Positions 4,915-5,441 of a stretch of DNA of 5,441 bases are shown here, in pieces. The first letter of the stretch is position 1, and the number at the start of each line of letters is the position of its first letter. The notes beneath the pieces were generated by a model. It saw only the letters and a list, made by a program, of their open reading frames with translations, was not told the origin of the DNA and searched no databases. This stretch comes from Nitriliruptorales bacterium (lineage in GTDB: Bacteria; Actinomycetota; Nitriliruptoria; Euzebyales; Egibacteraceae), in the NCBI GenBank assembly GCA_007133145.1, contig SLNF01000270.1:1-5441 (forward strand). Direction: 5' to 3'. Both the position numbers and the translations under genes were made by a program.

Positions 4915-5441
4915 GGAGGAGCTCGAGGCCAAGCTCGTCGCCGACCCCGACGTCGTCGTGCCGGACCTCACCGGCGCTGTGTCCGGGGTGGGCGCCGACG
5001 CCCCCGAGGAGCGCATGCTGCTCGCCCGCTACCTCGACAGCGACGACCTGCGCCTCGCGCGGGCCGGCGCGACGCTACGCCATCGCGAGGGGACCTGGCA
5101 GGTCAAGCTGCCCATGGCGACGCCGGGCGCCGCGACGTTGCGCCGCTTCGAGCTCGGCTTCCCCGGCGCCGAGGACACCCCGCCCCCCGCCGAGGCACTC
5201 GCGACCCTCGCCGCGCTGCTCGGCACCGCCACGCCGCGGCCGGTCGCGACGGTGCGCACCCGCCGGCGGCGCACCGTGCTGCACGGTGAGGAAGGGATCG
5301 TCGCCGAGGTCTGCGACGACGCCGTCGAGGCGGTCGCCGCCGGCGGCGGGCCGCCGGTGCGTTGGCGTGAGCTCGAGGTCGAGGCCGGCCCCGCGGGCGG
5401 GCTCGCGGAGGTCAGCGCGCTCGTCGACGCCCTCGAGGCCG
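4913..5441 (+). CDS. CYTH-domain protein (triphosphate tunnel metalloenzyme family), 3' end cut by the window
   Basis: From the ATG at 4913 the frame stays open to the window edge, giving 176 residues without a stop. Residues 3-7 (ELEAK) form the ExExK signature that opens the CYTH tunnel fold, which binds metal and triphosphate. Further family features follow in order: RYLDSDDLRLARAGATLRHR (39-58), the usual Y-D-x-x-D-x-x-L then LRxR block; TWQVKLP with Lys65; LRRFEL (76-81); VRTRRRRTVL (114-123) with basic residues for the phosphates; IVAEVCDDAVEAV (129-141) with the acidic strand; and RWRELEVE (150-157). Members include inorganic triphosphatases, thiamine triphosphatases and CyaB-type adenylate cyclases. 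Many bacterial ones continue into a CHAD domain linked to polyphosphate, which would lie beyond this window. The substrate cannot be decided here. The ATG at 4913 fits the ExExK motif, which normally lies within the first ten residues. Confidence 0.87.
   Translation, partial: MEELEAKLVADPDVVVPDLTGAVSGVGADAPEERMLLARYLDSDDLRLARAGATLRHREGTWQVKLPMATPGAATLRRFELGFPGAEDTPPPAEALATLAALLGTATPRPVATVRTRRRRTVLHGEEGIVAEVCDDAVEAVAAGGGPPVRWRELEVEAGPAGGLAEVSALVDALEA

Noticed and set aside
4879..5016. The longer aat reading starting at 5016.
   Set aside because: It adds 46 Ser/Thr/Ala-rich residues with no family similarity and lies antisense over the CYTH gene's first codons. Aat proteins normally begin shortly before the FPxP/GGDLS blocks.
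4324..5289. A 321-codon plus-strand open frame across aat and the CYTH gene.
   Set aside because: It is antisense to aat with no motifs, then becomes Arg/Pro-rich in a frame different from the CYTH frame that carries ExExK and later family blocks.

Overview
This is a very GC-rich (well above 70% by eye), densely coded chromosomal window. Almost every codon ends in G or C, and GTG starts and strong Shine-Dalgarno sites are common. It suggests a high-GC actinobacterium, possibly a deep-branching lineage; the sequence gives no firm taxonomic marker. I see no mobile element, CRISPR array, tRNA or rRNA.

Five genes lie on the minus strand and one on the plus strand. From the right-hand end: (a) a plus-strand CYTH-domain protein starts at 4913 and runs off the window; (b) divergent from it, with overlapping 5' ends, is aat, leucyl/phenylalanyl-tRNA-protein transferase of the N-degron pathway; (c) aat is followed through a 4-base GTGA stop/start overlap by a small secreted lipoprotein with a DUF4864/NTF2-like look; (d) after about 100 bases comes an archaeal-type 2,3-bisphosphoglycerate-independent phosphoglycerate mutase (apgM), which has an excellent ribosome-binding site; (e) a GC-rich hairpin just after apgM probably ends that transcript; (f) a CoA-disulfide/polysulfide reductase fused to a rhodanese domain follows, with its own possible promoter; (g) last is a 62-residue two-helix membrane protein of unknown function.

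The genes appear to form at least two transcription units: aat-lipoprotein (perhaps continuing into apgM) and the CoA-disulfide reductase (perhaps with the small membrane protein). They cover housekeeping roles: protein turnover, central glycolysis/gluconeogenesis and thiol/sulfane-sulfur redox. I find no clearly new multi-gene system. The points most worth a second look are the compact divergent promoter/start region at 4876-4915, the odd codon use in the lipoprotein's C-terminal tail, the long hairpin at 2271-2314, and the unrecognised small membrane protein beside the sulfur enzyme.
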